Shown: positions 36,578 to 48,143 of the stretch, one piece after another
Layout of the letters: the number at the start of each line of letters is the position of its first letter
Position numbering within the stretch: the stretch's first letter is position 1
Source of the DNA: Neospora caninum Liverpool
Lineage: Eukaryota > Apicomplexa > Conoidasida > Eucoccidiorida > Sarcocystidae
NCBI RefSeq assembly: GCF_000208865.1
Contig: NC_018396.1
Location: 124,001-188,000 of the forward strand
DNA: 64,000 nucleotides
Direction of reading: 5' to 3'
Program-made: the position numbers and the translations under genes
The notes under the pieces: model-generated
Seen by the model: only the letters and a program-made list of their open reading frames with translations
Told to the model about the DNA's origin: nothing
The model's database searches: none

Positions 36578-39500
36578 ATGACAGTAACTAACGTAAAACC
36601 CTCCCCCGTCACGGGGAAAGGGCGCTTTGCAGCGAGTTACACATCCCGGCCACCAGCTGCGTTGGATAAGGGAATACGATCGAAGTCTTTCAATCTGACC
36701 TCTTGTGAGTCAAGGCAGTCCGGGCTTACTGTTAGGACAACGCATCAGGAAAAGACGTATGAAATGTTTCTTAGCTACGAGAGAGACATAGACAGATACT
36801 CCTGCTACATTTCTCGAGCTCACATCCTTCTCTTTCTCGCTCTCACTATTTTTTCCATCGTTATCTGCAACATGCAAATGGGTCTGCTGACGACAAAAAC
36901 CCAAGTGGTAGTCTCTGAGGAGGACATCTATACTGAACTGGTCGGAATGAAGAACATGTCATCCACACTTCGGAGAATAAGGGCCCTGTCGAACCTCTTT
37001 GGAACCACGTACCAACGCGTCAAAGTCCAGACAAATCCTCTGACCCCGTCATACTTGGAAAAACAAGTGTATCTACAGCTCTATCAGGTAGCAATGCAGC
37101 TCATCATCGGGTTTGAGGATGCTCGGACTTTCGACAATTCCATACGTTCCGCCACAAACTGTTTGAATCAAATCTCAGTTTCCACGGCAGGCACTCTTGG
37201 AAGTGGCTCAACCTGTCCTCTGGAAAAAGCGATCCAGAGGCTTCAAAAGATTAAGCCACAACTGGCTGGCCAGCTGCGAGAGGCAGTTGTTACTATGAAA
37301 GTGCCTCTTTCACTTGTGCTCGAGCAAAAAATCCTGGATCACTATCCCAGCGAGTGGCCTGACGTGTACGATCCATATAAATTCACCCTTCTTTTAATGA
37401 GCCAGGGGCGCTTTCGAGAGGTTTTTGAGCGCGCTGATATGTATTTTGAGGAACTGGACCAAATCGTTGATGCGCTTCGATCTATAAAAATATGGCCACG
37501 GCTCCTCCTCCCCCCGAGTTTGTTCATCAGTATCTTAGGATGCGCCTTACTCCTCTTCATCATATTTGTTCAGTACTATTCAGGTAGGTAACGTTGTATT
37601 TATTTCCTTGTACAGGAAGCAGTTCAACTGAACGAAATCGATGTTTTGGTAATCATAGCCAGCGCCGCGAACGAATGAAGAATGCGAGATTTCCTCTAGA
37701 CTGATAGATGGATAAATAGAGAGATAGTGCTCAGAACATGAACGCGTGTATGTAACACCCGAACTAGGCGAAACAGCAGCTCTAGTTAGCGTGACTCAAC
37801 GCTTACTGCTTCATGTCTGCTGTATAGACGGCTGAATAATTTTTGTCGAGGACACCACGTCCAACTGCTCCTCCGCTGTTGAGTAGTTAACTAACCCTTC
37901 CTTTACAGCTCTGGACTGTTACCCCTTGAACGTCCACGCAAACAAGTAGTATTCAAACAGAGAACGGATACCAGTGTCTTGACTCCACTATTGTTGCATG
38001 CGCTGTCCAAAAGCACAGATAGCTGATGCGTTCCGAATATGTCAAGACGCCGTCACCATGTCCGACGACGAGGTTCAGACGAAAGTCGGCGACCTGTCCA
38101 ACGTCATGACTGCAACGCTGGAATACAAGATTCTTCCGCGGCTGCACCCGCTGTCTGGCATGGCCTCCCTCCTTTTATCAAGCTCTAGACTTACTGTTTA
38201 CCACCTGAAGTTGCTAAAGGTTCTCGAGAAATCAACTGCTGATATCATGGCAACGTCCATCAATGTTCTCGACTACATTGTAGCTGAGGCGGAAACCTTC
38301 CAAGTACGGGACAACAGTGGGTGCTTCAGTTATTGTAGTTCTTTCTCCAGGAGATTCTTCGTGTGAGATATGGCTAGGGAACCGTCCCAAAATTCTTCGG
38401 CTGGCCCATGAGTATAATGTGGGACATGAAACTCTAACATCCGTGCTCCTCAATCCAAATGCAAGTGCAGGAAAAAGTGAAAGGGGAGTAGAAAACGGAA
38501 ACAATCATGCTGTGAAACATCTGTTGGCAACGCGCCCCTGAAGATGTGTTCAACACAATATACGCCGGCAGGGCAGTGATCTCAGGGCCCGGTGTCTCGC
38601 CTTTAGACAACAGAGCACCTGCTTCTCTCACGGCTTCGAGCGGGCGTCGGTGGAACTACATCCAGGAGAACCGGTGAACCACAGAAATAGAAATGCTGAG
38701 GAGGGATGACCTAGAGAACTACAAGTCTGGCTACGTGGTGGTCGTCCGTTCCAGGAGTTTGCTTCCATACAGACGAATACGGATTTGGCCAATCTTCGTT
38801 CCCTCGTAGAGGATTGCTTGGAGTCCTTCCGCCCGAAAGCGACGACAAAGCACATGCCGCTTAGTTGCACATTCGGTGCAGGATGCCCTTCATCAGTTAT
38901 GCTAGATGCTGAGAAATTGCGGCGAGTGCTCAACCGGGTGAGTCAATTCTGTGCAGTTGGCTGAACAGCGTGATCCTGTGAAGACAGGTGTGAAACGCTG
39001 TTAGCTCTGCATGAGACTGGTCGGGAGTATTTCATCATGAAGCGTCTTATTCCTCATTCGCCAACAAAATGTCTTTGCTCTCTGTACAGACTCTTGCTTA
39101 CGTCTTCGACCATAGTTTTGAGAAGGGTTTGGGAATCGAGGTGTACATAAACGCTAACGCCATCCGAGCCACTCGGGACCAGGAAAATTCCGATCTCTTT
39201 CGTCCCTACGACATACATGTCGAGGTACGCTGCGTCATCCCAATCTTTCTTCCCGAATATCGATCAGTGCATGCTCTGGTTGTATCGATTGAGACACGTC
39301 CCCTCGCGACGACAGGTAATGGCGACGACAACTGTCAACTGTGCAAGTTTCCAGTTGGAGTCTTTATGAGAATTACGTACGGCAGACAGGCGTACACATC
39401 ATTATACATCCGGTCTCGATTTAAATTCGGCTACAACTTATTGATTTTATTCCTGTCTGAAGCTATAAAATAACGACCTCGTGACTTGCCGCAGAATCCC

Positions 39501-42500
39501 AGTCCCAGAAGGAAATTCGGAGACAAAATTGTCCACAGCCGAATCTGTCCTATACGGACGAAACTACATGAGGTGCTCGTTGCAGGTGAAGGGTTTGGGC
39601 GTGTGCATGGAGAATCAGAAGGCACAAATGATGGTAAACGCGAAAGGCCTGATGGACAGGTACGCTGTGGGAGATTACACCATACCGGCCACGGAACTCG
39701 CACGGCAGAGATAGGGGAGCATTTGGTTGGCCGGCCCGCTAGTCGGAGTGTTATTGTCAGTATCAGTTGGGGGGGTGTGCCTTGTTGCGAGAACAAATGT
39801 AGCCTGTCTCGCTGGCGCTTAAACAGACTCCAGAACAGTCAATGCTTCGCAGAAATTCGGAATATACACGCGCAGAGAGGGGACTGGCTCGGGTGTTTAG
39901 CGAGAAATCATATGTTTTGGGCAAAACTGGAACAGAACGCGGAATCCCTTCATCAGGGAGGTGAGTGCTTGTTCGTCCCTGTTCTCGAGACTAGGAGTGG
40001 CCAAGGTCTGCGCCTGCTCGTCTCCAGTAAAGTCGTCCAATCACTTGGCGGCAGCATGAAGATCCAGTCTTCGCCGCTGAAAGGGACATTCTTCTCCTTT
40101 GCTATTCGGGCCAAGGCAAGGACACGCCTCCTTGACCTGCACAAGGATTTCCATATCATTGCCGGGAGGAGAGTGCGGATCGTCACTCTTGGCCTATCCC
40201 AGGAAATACGAAGAGTCTTTTTCTTCTTTTGCAAAGACATTGGAGTTGAGTGTATTCATTGTTACGGCTTCCAGCAACTTCTGGCCGCGGTTGCTGAGGT
40301 AGGTGCACAACGTGCCTTGAAAGCCGCTCGTGGGAGCAATCCAACGAGTGGTCCATCTGTCTCAGGGGGGACGAATTACCCTTTTACGGAAATGTGGTCG
40401 GAAGCTATGCTCATTTGTGAATAATGCAAAAAACGTGTTTTCTACATGTGTTGTCACATACATTCAAACGCATGTACGTATCCTGTATCTGCGGATTTCT
40501 CGTGAGGTATCAATTCGTTTGTGCCTGTATGTATGTCTAGGAAACAAATATTCCCGTGGTGGCAGTATTTCTAGGAGATTTCGTTCAGTTATCGGCAGAC
40601 CCAGCAGACCCGAATTCACGGCCTCTTTCGCCTTCTGAGCTGTTCGGACGAGTCCAGGCGGCATCGTCGAAATTGAATGAACGCAACACCAAGGTCTTTC
40701 TCGCTTCTCTGGAGTCCGACACGTCTGCTTGCTCCACAAGGGGAACGCTCTTACGAGTTCTTTCTCACGAGAACTTCTTTCGGTAGGAGGGACGAGACCC
40801 CGGCTTGAGGCTCTCCAGGCGCTCTGACCAGGTACAGCCACTCTATATGCGAACGCCACAGCGTCGAGGGGGCTGTCATCGTATCTGCTTGTCCTTTCCA
40901 GGCTCCTTCTTCCCGTCCATTCGAGCGTTCTCATCGAACTCATTATCCGGGGCTGCAGAGAAATATCGATGAAATGTGCTGAAAACCTACAGACGTAAGT
41001 TCAGTTTCAAACTGTCCACCAGCGCGGGGCTGCGGTCCTACCGTCCGTCATCCGACCGTGCGTCGCGGGAAACACGGAGTTCACAGGAAACGATGGAAGG
41101 TCCCCGAGCTGCCAAGGAAGAACCAGGAACTTACGTATACACTCTTTTTCGTTAGACTGGCACGCGCGACCAGGTTACGTCTGCAAGAAAATGTAAAGTT
41201 CTCCTGCCTGCAGGGGGCCCTCCAAGCCAGCTGTTCAGCGGTTGCACGAGGTCACGTCGGAGGAAGCCATGCCGCACAGCGGCCTGGACGTCGTGACAAA
41301 GCAGGGAACCATCCTGAAACGCGAGGCAAAGCAGGCCGGCTCCATTCTACGCATGTCTCGCGTTTGCACACCACGAGAGAGAAGCCAAGAAGATCAAAAT
41401 TCCGTTGTATCACCACGAAACCAGCCCAGCAGGGAAAGTTCCGTCCCCGCGCAATTCGAACCTACGGAAGAGGGTAGTGCTGACGATGAACGCGCCTCAG
41501 GTACACTCTGTGCGAGGCAAGAAGAGAGGAGATGCAGCCATCTGTCCAGCGTTTGACCACGCATTTTTTTTGAAAGAGCTTCATGACAGTGAAGCGACGT
41601 TGCTCGTCATCTGCCTTTCCATTTGCGCGACGCTTCTAGCGCCCTCCGTGCCACGTGCAGCGTCGCGGTTACCGGATCGCTTTTCGCGAGGAAGCATATC
41701 CTGAGAGAAGGGAAGACAGTCTCAAGTGGATGTTTCTTTTCGGCCTTCATCCCTTTTCTCTCTCAGCCGCGCTAGAGCGAAGCGACGTGAACACGGAGAA
41801 CGAGGCCCGTCTCCTGCAAATAGCCAACCCTGAGTTATCCAACCTGTTCCCACAGCGCGACGTCATCCCTGTATGCCTCTATCCCGACGTTAACCGCGTC
41901 ATTTCTGCTATCGATGCTGTCGGCGTATCTACATCAGTCGACGACATCTCTGGCGCGATAGCTGAGGTGAGGTGAGCTTGCATTTGCCGCCAGGTGTGCC
42001 ACAAACTTTCCCCACGACCCCGAAAATGATTCACATATTTCTTTTCATCATGTAGCTCCATGCTTGAACAGATGTTGGCGTACTGCGTTCTATGTATATA
42101 CACGCAAACATGTATGTATGTATGTCTATGTATGTATGTATGTATGTATATGTATGTGTATGTATGTATGTATATGTATGTATGTATGCATGTATGTATG
42201 ATCGTCACCTTATCGAGGGTAAGAAACGCGCAACGCATGTCAAACCCTGTGGAGCATCGTGTCGCTGCGGGAGTAGGGGGCGATTACCAGACAGAATGTT
42301 GTTTAACGCGGTAACAGAGTACATACCTTCGAATGTGTGTTCCCCTTATTCGTTCATCGCTTGGCAAGCGAGAGCATATAAAAGCTACGGCGTGTTGTCG
42401 CCGAGCCGGAATGGTTACGGAGGATGCCGTCTGGTTTTTCGGCCTAATGGCACGATGTTCTCAGGAGTCTCAGCCTGAGGGACTCGTTCGGGCGCGATGC

Positions 42501-45500
42501 TTCGTTGATGAGTACGACGTCTCTTTGGCTCTTGCTCGATATTACCAAGGCCTGCCGGAGACAGGACCACCAGAAGAGCCTCCGCCTCCCGCGACTTTCA
42601 TGAGGAAAGCCGATGGTTCTGGAGAGCAGAGCGAGGCTGACACGGGTGACGGTGGACAGCGCCCTCCGAAAAAACGTCCGTCCAGACACGAGCTCAGAAA
42701 GCATCTTGTCATTTTTGCACCTTTCTGACATCCGGCCTTTCGCTGAACGCGAGTTCGCCAGTTTGACTTGTCAGAGTCTGAGCAAGCTAAAAAGCATTCG
42801 CTGTCGTCTCACGATGGCTAACAAATTGCCGTTCTGGACGTCGCGAACACGAAACGCGCCTTTCTTCCTTGCGGCACACTCCCCCCGGGGTTGCTGTCCG
42901 GTGTACCAGGGAGAGAGTAATTGTTCAGCTGTACAGTTTGCTTCCAGCTTCGCGTTCTCCGTCGCCTACGGGCCTGCATTACCCGAAGTGGTTCGCTATC
43001 CCTCTTCGGCCCGAGATGCCAAACTTCATCAGAACCGTGCAGAAACGAGAGGGCAGAAGGAACCGAACAGGCGACATTGAGTTAGACACCTGACAAAGCG
43101 CTTGCTGTTGCACGCAGAAGCCGGTCGGCAACGCGCTGCGCTTGGGGGCGCGCAAAACTTGTTGACACGCGTTGTTGCTGTGTCGCCTTTCTTCATCCAG
43201 GTCGAGACCCGCGAGCAGTCATGAGAGGGCTCTCTTGTTTGGAAATTAAGCTTCCCCTAGAACACGAGATACAGGTACGCGCGTGCCGGCAGCTTGCGAG
43301 GGTACCGGTAACACGCATTTATGGACTCGATGACACGAGTAAATAAACGTGGCCGAGCCGTGCGCGGATTGACGGGTGAGACAGAAAAGCCTTGTCCATG
43401 TGAACGTCGACGCAAACGCACCGGAGTAGGAAGCTACTCTGCCAGCAGTATCCAGAAGAATCATGAGCATGTACACCCGAAGATAGAAGCCTTGGTGGAA
43501 AATCAGCAGAATCAGAGAGACATCAATACAGAGCACCCCACTCTACGGCACGGCAACTTATTCCAGCAGATACACGTATCCAATACACTCTGCACTTAGG
43601 CATTCATTTGCGTCTGTCCGGGCGCGTATTTCCAGTTGGGCTATCAAACCCAGACACAGACACAAAGCTGAAATATGTGCATCACGAGCTTAAGGTGAGC
43701 GTGGTGAGGTGACACGTAGACGTGCTTTGGAAACATTCTAACGCAGAAAACGAGTCTTTTCTTCTTCCGGGGGTTAGCAGGCGGAAGTGCCAAGTGCCGA
43801 TGCACTGCGGAGTGTCGCATTATCAACGGACACATCTCTGTTCATTTCCGCAACGTGGAATCCGCGCAGGCGTACTTCAACCTGGTTTCCAAAGCCGCCC
43901 GAGAGGGTGAACCGTTGACGATGCACCGGCTGCTAGACTGGGACTTCCACGTCCTTACTTTGCCTCCAGCGAGTGCTGTTCTAGTTACCAGGTGCGTGAT
44001 CCGTCCTTGGACAGACACACGGCAGGATGTGCACGCCAGGAACATTGGATCTTTTCTGAGATGTCGTGCCCCAATCACGGTCGTCGCCATCCTGTCTGTT
44101 GACAGTAAACTCCATTGACGGAGCACTGTCGGCCCCAACGTGCATAAAGAATCCTTCATGACTGTAGGAGAGCAAGGGGGTGCCCGCAAAACTGTTCTAC
44201 CGCCGCTGGCCTCCCTGCCGCTTTGCTGCTCAGGGACTTGTTGACGCAGTTTGCGCTGAAGGCCAACATGGACATTCCCGGAGAAATTATCATGGCCTTC
44301 TCCGTGGCCATATTCAAAAACTACCGACCAAATCCGTACCACAACTTCTACCATGCCTTGAACGTCGCACAGGTAAGTGGTGTGGAGGGGGTGCCTGACC
44401 GCGGCTTTTCGATCTCGTCCCGACATTCGCTTCTTCACTACGGGAGTTCGAGTCACTTTCCACAGATCCCACAAACCACGTCGTCCGGGTAAAAGGTTCT
44501 AACGTCACATCGGTTGCCTAGACCAGTTCTGCGTGGAACGCAGACCAAGTTAATCGCGTTGCCTTTGTTGGCAAATTCGCTGCGTGACGTGTTTCTCGCG
44601 AGGTGCTTTCCTGCAGGTTCTGTGTCTGCTGCTCGCCCTCCCTGATGTAGCAGTCCAGTTCACGCCAATCGACTATCTCGTGCTGTCTGTGGCTGCTCTG
44701 GGGCACGACTTGGGACACCCAGGCGCGAACAACCTGTTCATGACTAGATTCGACTGGTACGTGGCGAGAACCCTACAAACGCCTCACGCCACATGAGGTT
44801 TGAAACACGTTCGGGTCTCACGGAGGCAAGACCCGGTCTAGAATCGTCCCTTCTCCATGCGCTCCTCTTTGCCCACTTGCTGCTAGAACACAAGCGAGAG
44901 CTGGCTCTTGCGCAGGTGTTTATACTCTTTCATTCCACATTATTTTTGAAGCATTGTTTGGAGGCTACGGGAAAAGCGTTCTGAAATGCGGCGTGGACAA
45001 CTACAACGGAAGTCTAGAACGTGCTTCAGTGAGCGTTTCCCAGCAGAGTTGTTTGAAGGTTCCGTAACCCAAAAGGAATGCGGCAACGGCGCCTCGCCAA
45101 CAGGACAACCCAACCAACCGCGTGCTCTTCTTTGTTCTCCCCAAAACTGTGGATTCTTGTGTCTTTTGCCTCAACGCGTTACTCAGCTGGCCTTCGAGGA
45201 TATACCAGAATGTGTCAGTCCTAGAGAATTACCATGCAGCGAGCCTGTTTCAGATTCTCAGGTGAGCTTTCGCCGTTGGCCTTCCGATTGGCCTTCGCGA
45301 TTGGCGGACCAACCGCTCGTCCAGTCCTTCGCAGCAACCGAAGTCGAGTCCACTTGCATCGCAGATACGAGTGTTTCTCCGCAGGTACCACGCGTGCTGC
45401 GCAAATACCACATCTGCGGACTGTGGTTGGCGGCTTTCGGCGTGTTGCAGGCACCCCGGATTCAACGTGTTTTGCTCCGTCTCGGCCACCAACTTCGCCC

Positions 45501-47406
45501 CGATCCGGAAGCGCATCATAAGCGCAATTTTGTGGACAGATATGGCCAAACACTTTGACGTCGTGGCCAAGTTGCAGGCGAAGATTCAAGGGGAAATGGT
45601 GCTTACTGAGGGAATTATCGTCACCTTAACGAAACCCTATCTGGAAGGCCTGCTCTTGCATGCCGCTGACATCAGCAATCCGATGATGGACTTCGAGCTT
45701 TGCCGGGACTGGGCCTTCCGGGCATGCGACGAGTTCTACCAGCAGGTAATCCGTACAGACGGCAGTCTTTAGAGTTGAACTCGACGGCGGCTGGGTACTC
45801 TGACACGGCACAGGGAAGAAGGCGAAAAAACGAGCAAAGAGAAGAACACGGGTCCTAGTGGTTGATCAGAAAGCCTTTTACGCGTGTGAAAACAGAAGGA
45901 GCGCAGGCCGCAGTGGCAGCACACATGATCTGTATGGGCTAAAGAAAAGCTTCGAGCCACTGGGGCGGAAAAACAGTTTTTGCTGAAATTAGAAATGCAT
46001 GCGCGAACTACGGCCCTTTCTCACACAGCGAAAACCCATATGGAGCCGTAGCACACCGCGATGATGTTCTGTCCTGCGTGCAACGTTTTGATTCGACTGC
46101 TTCTGACCAGGGGCATAAACTGTACCAGCTTCTGTGAATCATGTGATCCATTTTCGTTATCGAGAAGCATCCCCAGATCCTCTGGTATACATTTCATTCA
46201 TGTCGTTGTTGGTGCTATCTTGGGATTCTTTAATCATAGTATTTATAGCTCGCTGGTTACATACGTACCAACTCCCAGACTTCCGCGGGGTTCGTCGAGC
46301 GACTGTTTTTGTTTCCCATATCGAAGCACGACGTGGCCGGCTTGCCCTTACACCCCAGCGAATCTTCCTCTCACTGCCACGCCTTGCATGATGCCGCCTC
46401 TGTTTTCGTAGAACAAAATGGAAGAAATGGGAGGTTTCCCTCCCTCCATGCCGAACTTCCAGCACTTTGACGAGTACAACGTAGCCAAGTGCCAAGTTGG
46501 CTTCATCGGTAAAGCGACGAAAACGATAAACTCTGCAGGGGACAGCAAAGAACGCTGTCGCTTCTGAACCGGATGAATCATTCTTCGAGAACCGGAGGGG
46601 ACGCGTAGACGTTTCTCTCCGCATCCTCGCACCTATCTCTGTCTGATGTTTTCCTCGAGCAACTGCTCTACGCAGTATAAGTGGCAGTGAGCGGGGCATC
46701 AGAACCGCGACGAATACCTGGTGGACTTTATTCTTCTGCGTACGTGAATGCTTGTCTCTAGAGAAAAGGGATTCGACGGACGGCTCTGACCTCTGATGTG
46801 CCTCAGAGCAGACGGCGAACGCGTCCTCGAGTTGTTGAGCACCGCAAAGACATGGAAAGCACAACTCAGCAATAAGCTTGAGACTCAATCCGGTACCATT
46901 TGTGGACGCACACATCGTGCACGTCCGACAGAGAATGTGCCTAGACTCTGTTTCAAGGAATCCGTCGACCGTATAATTCGTATGTGGCCGTCGGGCGTGG
47001 TCACGGGGTGGCGACCAAAGCGTCTCTCCTTTTGCCCAATGAAACGTGCATCTCGCAGCGCGGTTCGCGTCCTTTCTTTGCTTCCGCAGATGCCATATGT
47101 AAGCCGCTCTTCAACAGCCTCGCCCTCATGTTTCCTGCGCAACTGGGCGACCGCGCTACCCAGCTGCAAAAAAACAGGTGCGACACCGTTTTTCCTCCAC
47201 GGGCATCCGAGAGTGCACGTGAGCGTTGCTGTTCCTGGCAACCGTCTAGAAGGCAATTCTAGGCAGATCAGTTCCTTAGAGGTGAAGAGTCTGAAAGCCG
47301 CCAGTGCTGCAGATTGAAAGCACCATGTGCTGAAAGGCCGACGCGTTTCTTTCGCAATGAACACAATAGAAGGCAGTGCAGATTTTTGGGAGCCGTTGCC
47401 AAATAG
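36578..47406 (+). CDS. Membrane pseudo-histidine-kinase / dual-receiver / cyclic-nucleotide phosphodiesterase fusion
   Basis: About 1,470 residues in about 23 exons. Firm exons: 36578-37583, 38023-38303, 38755-38937, 39090-39315, 39509-39633, 39957-40298, 40541-40782, 40902-40994, 41214-41500, 41767-41966, start of 42465, 43870-43991, 44234-44372, 44617-44756, 45187-45261, 45451-45745, 46412-46508, 47090-47177. Probable: 42948-~43060, 43201-43274, ~43636-43694 and last exon 47370-47406. The joins between 42465 and 43694 are not settled. Layout: cytosolic N-terminus; transmembrane helices at about 81-100 and 308-332 enclosing a 200-residue external sensor-like domain; histidine-kinase-like core (345-720); receiver-like domain (about 690-833); linker; second receiver-like domain; class I phosphodiesterase domain. 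The expected reaction is hydrolysis of cAMP or cGMP at a membrane. Kinase and receiver active-site residues are lost; phosphodiesterase residues are kept. Confidence 0.85.
38023..38303 (+). other. HisKA (DHp)-like dimerisation segment, phospho-His replaced by Tyr
   Basis: Directly after the second membrane helix comes a two-helix segment whose first helix reads EYKILPRLHPLSGMASLLL. This aligns with the kinase H-box pattern HEIRTPLNGIIGMAELLL, putting Tyr370 (codon at 38124) where the phosphorylated His should be. The second helix ends VLDYIVAEAETFQ, matching ILDFSKIEAGKL. No HAMP domain lies between the membrane helix and this segment. Confidence 0.75.
38755..40100 (+). other. HATPase-like module of the pseudo-kinase
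   Basis: Residues LRSLVEDCLESFRPKA, then SSVMLDAEKLRRVLNR, match the stretch leading into the kinase N-box; the following FEKGLGIEVYI matches the KFTEKG step but the Mg-binding Asn is absent. A degenerate G1 box (QVKGLGV for DTGIGI) and a degenerate G2 box (GQGLRLL for GTGLGLA) precede SLGGSMKIQSSPLKGTFFSF, which fits the kinase end GG...S.PGKGSTF.F very well. Four exons contribute and the fold order is preserved. Confidence 0.7.
40140..40994 (+). other. Receiver-like domain 1 (degenerate)
   Basis: Three exons. GRRVRIVTLGLSQEIRRVF occupies strand 1 and helix 1, but the acidic pair of receivers (DD) is TL here. CIHCYGFQQLLAAVAE fits helix 2, PVVAVFLGDF the strand carrying the phospho-Asp, and LLLPVHSSVLIELI the KP-loop and last helix. 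The Lys of the KP pair is missing. Confidence 0.6.
41767..43060 (+). other. Receiver-like domain 2 (degenerate)
   Basis: VIPVCLYPDVNRVISAIDAVG matches receiver strand 1/helix 1 (VLVVDDNPVNRRVL). ARCFVDEYDVSLALARYY fits the phospho-Asp strand with an Asp in place, and KHLVIFAPF fits strand 4. A later frame gives FAIPLRPEMPNFIRTV, which matches the KPLRPEEL step with Lys replaced by Ile. The splice joins between these parts are not resolved. Confidence 0.5.
42111..42200. repeat. (TGTA)n microsatellite
   Basis: Imperfect TATG/TGTA tetranucleotide tract of about 90 bp in an intron of the phosphodiesterase gene, between exons ending 41966 and starting 42465. Confidence 0.9.
43870..47177 (+). other. 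Class I cyclic-nucleotide phosphodiesterase catalytic domain
   Basis: Eight exons with agreeing phases: LLDWDFHVL; YHNFYHALNVA (general-acid His and first metal His); LGHDLGHPGANNLF (second His and Asp of the metal site); SVLENYHAASLFQILR; HPGFNVFCSVS; ILWTDMAKHFDVV; LLLHAADISNPMMDF (fourth metal ligand, Asp); NVAKCQVGFIDAICKPLF, with the invariant nucleotide-binding Gln. Known ligands of the family are all present, so the enzyme is likely active. Choice of cAMP or cGMP cannot be read from the sequence. Confidence 0.9.
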
Positions 47407-48143
47407 CGTAGAAAGAAGCCCCACGTTCACCGGTCTCTTCTTTGTTCGTCGCGTCTCCGGCGCACCATTTGCGAATTCGCCTGTGCCGTGTTGGAGCTTC
47501 TTGCATATCTTCCCAGCACACCGAATTCACCTCGGGGGGTTGCGACCCACTGGCTCAACCACGCGTGCTCCAGAGTGAGACTCCTCAAATGCATTTTACA
47601 CTTCACAAGGCGGAGGTTGCCGTGTCTCTCTGCTGGTTACAAGGGCGAAGTGGGAACAGATTATCGCCAAGGACCGTCGCGCGCGACAGGCCAGTCAAAG
47701 TACGCCACGCGCGCCGACTGCTGCGCTAACTCGGTGACGGGTCTCGTGGACCCAGTTTTTGTGAACTGTCTAGTAAAACCGAGCGCAACGGCGGTGGACT
47801 TCCGAACGCGAATAGCAAACACCAGCGCTGTTTAGCCTTACGATGACGTGCTACGCCTGCATCTGGCTCCATCGACACGGAATCATCTTTGCGTCTGCGC
47901 TGTCGGATTCAAAGTTCCGTGGGTTTGCGCGCGGATTGCACCGAAATGGTCAACGCGGAAATTACATTGGTCCAGTGACAATGCATCTCAACGGTGCTAA
48001 CGGATCGCAACACACCGGTCAACTGTTTTCGCCGGTGAACGTACAGACGACTTCACGGGGGTGAGGAGTTTTGGTTTCTTTCAACAAGGGACATACGAAC
48101 AGAGTTTAATACACTCCTGGGTTCACGAGAGGGACCGAAAACG
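47407..48143. other. Convergent 3' spacer, phosphodiesterase / BCP1
   Basis: No gene recognised. It should hold the 3' untranslated regions of two genes that face each other. A 115-codon plus-strand frame at 47488-47835 has no recognisable motif. Confidence 0.55.

Noticed and set aside
39486..40424. A 312-codon continuous frame in the phosphodiesterase gene, considered as a single large exon.
   Set aside because: Its first half has no kinase-like features, whereas the frame spliced at 39509-39633 carries the degenerate G1 box; only the part from 39957 on fits the module.
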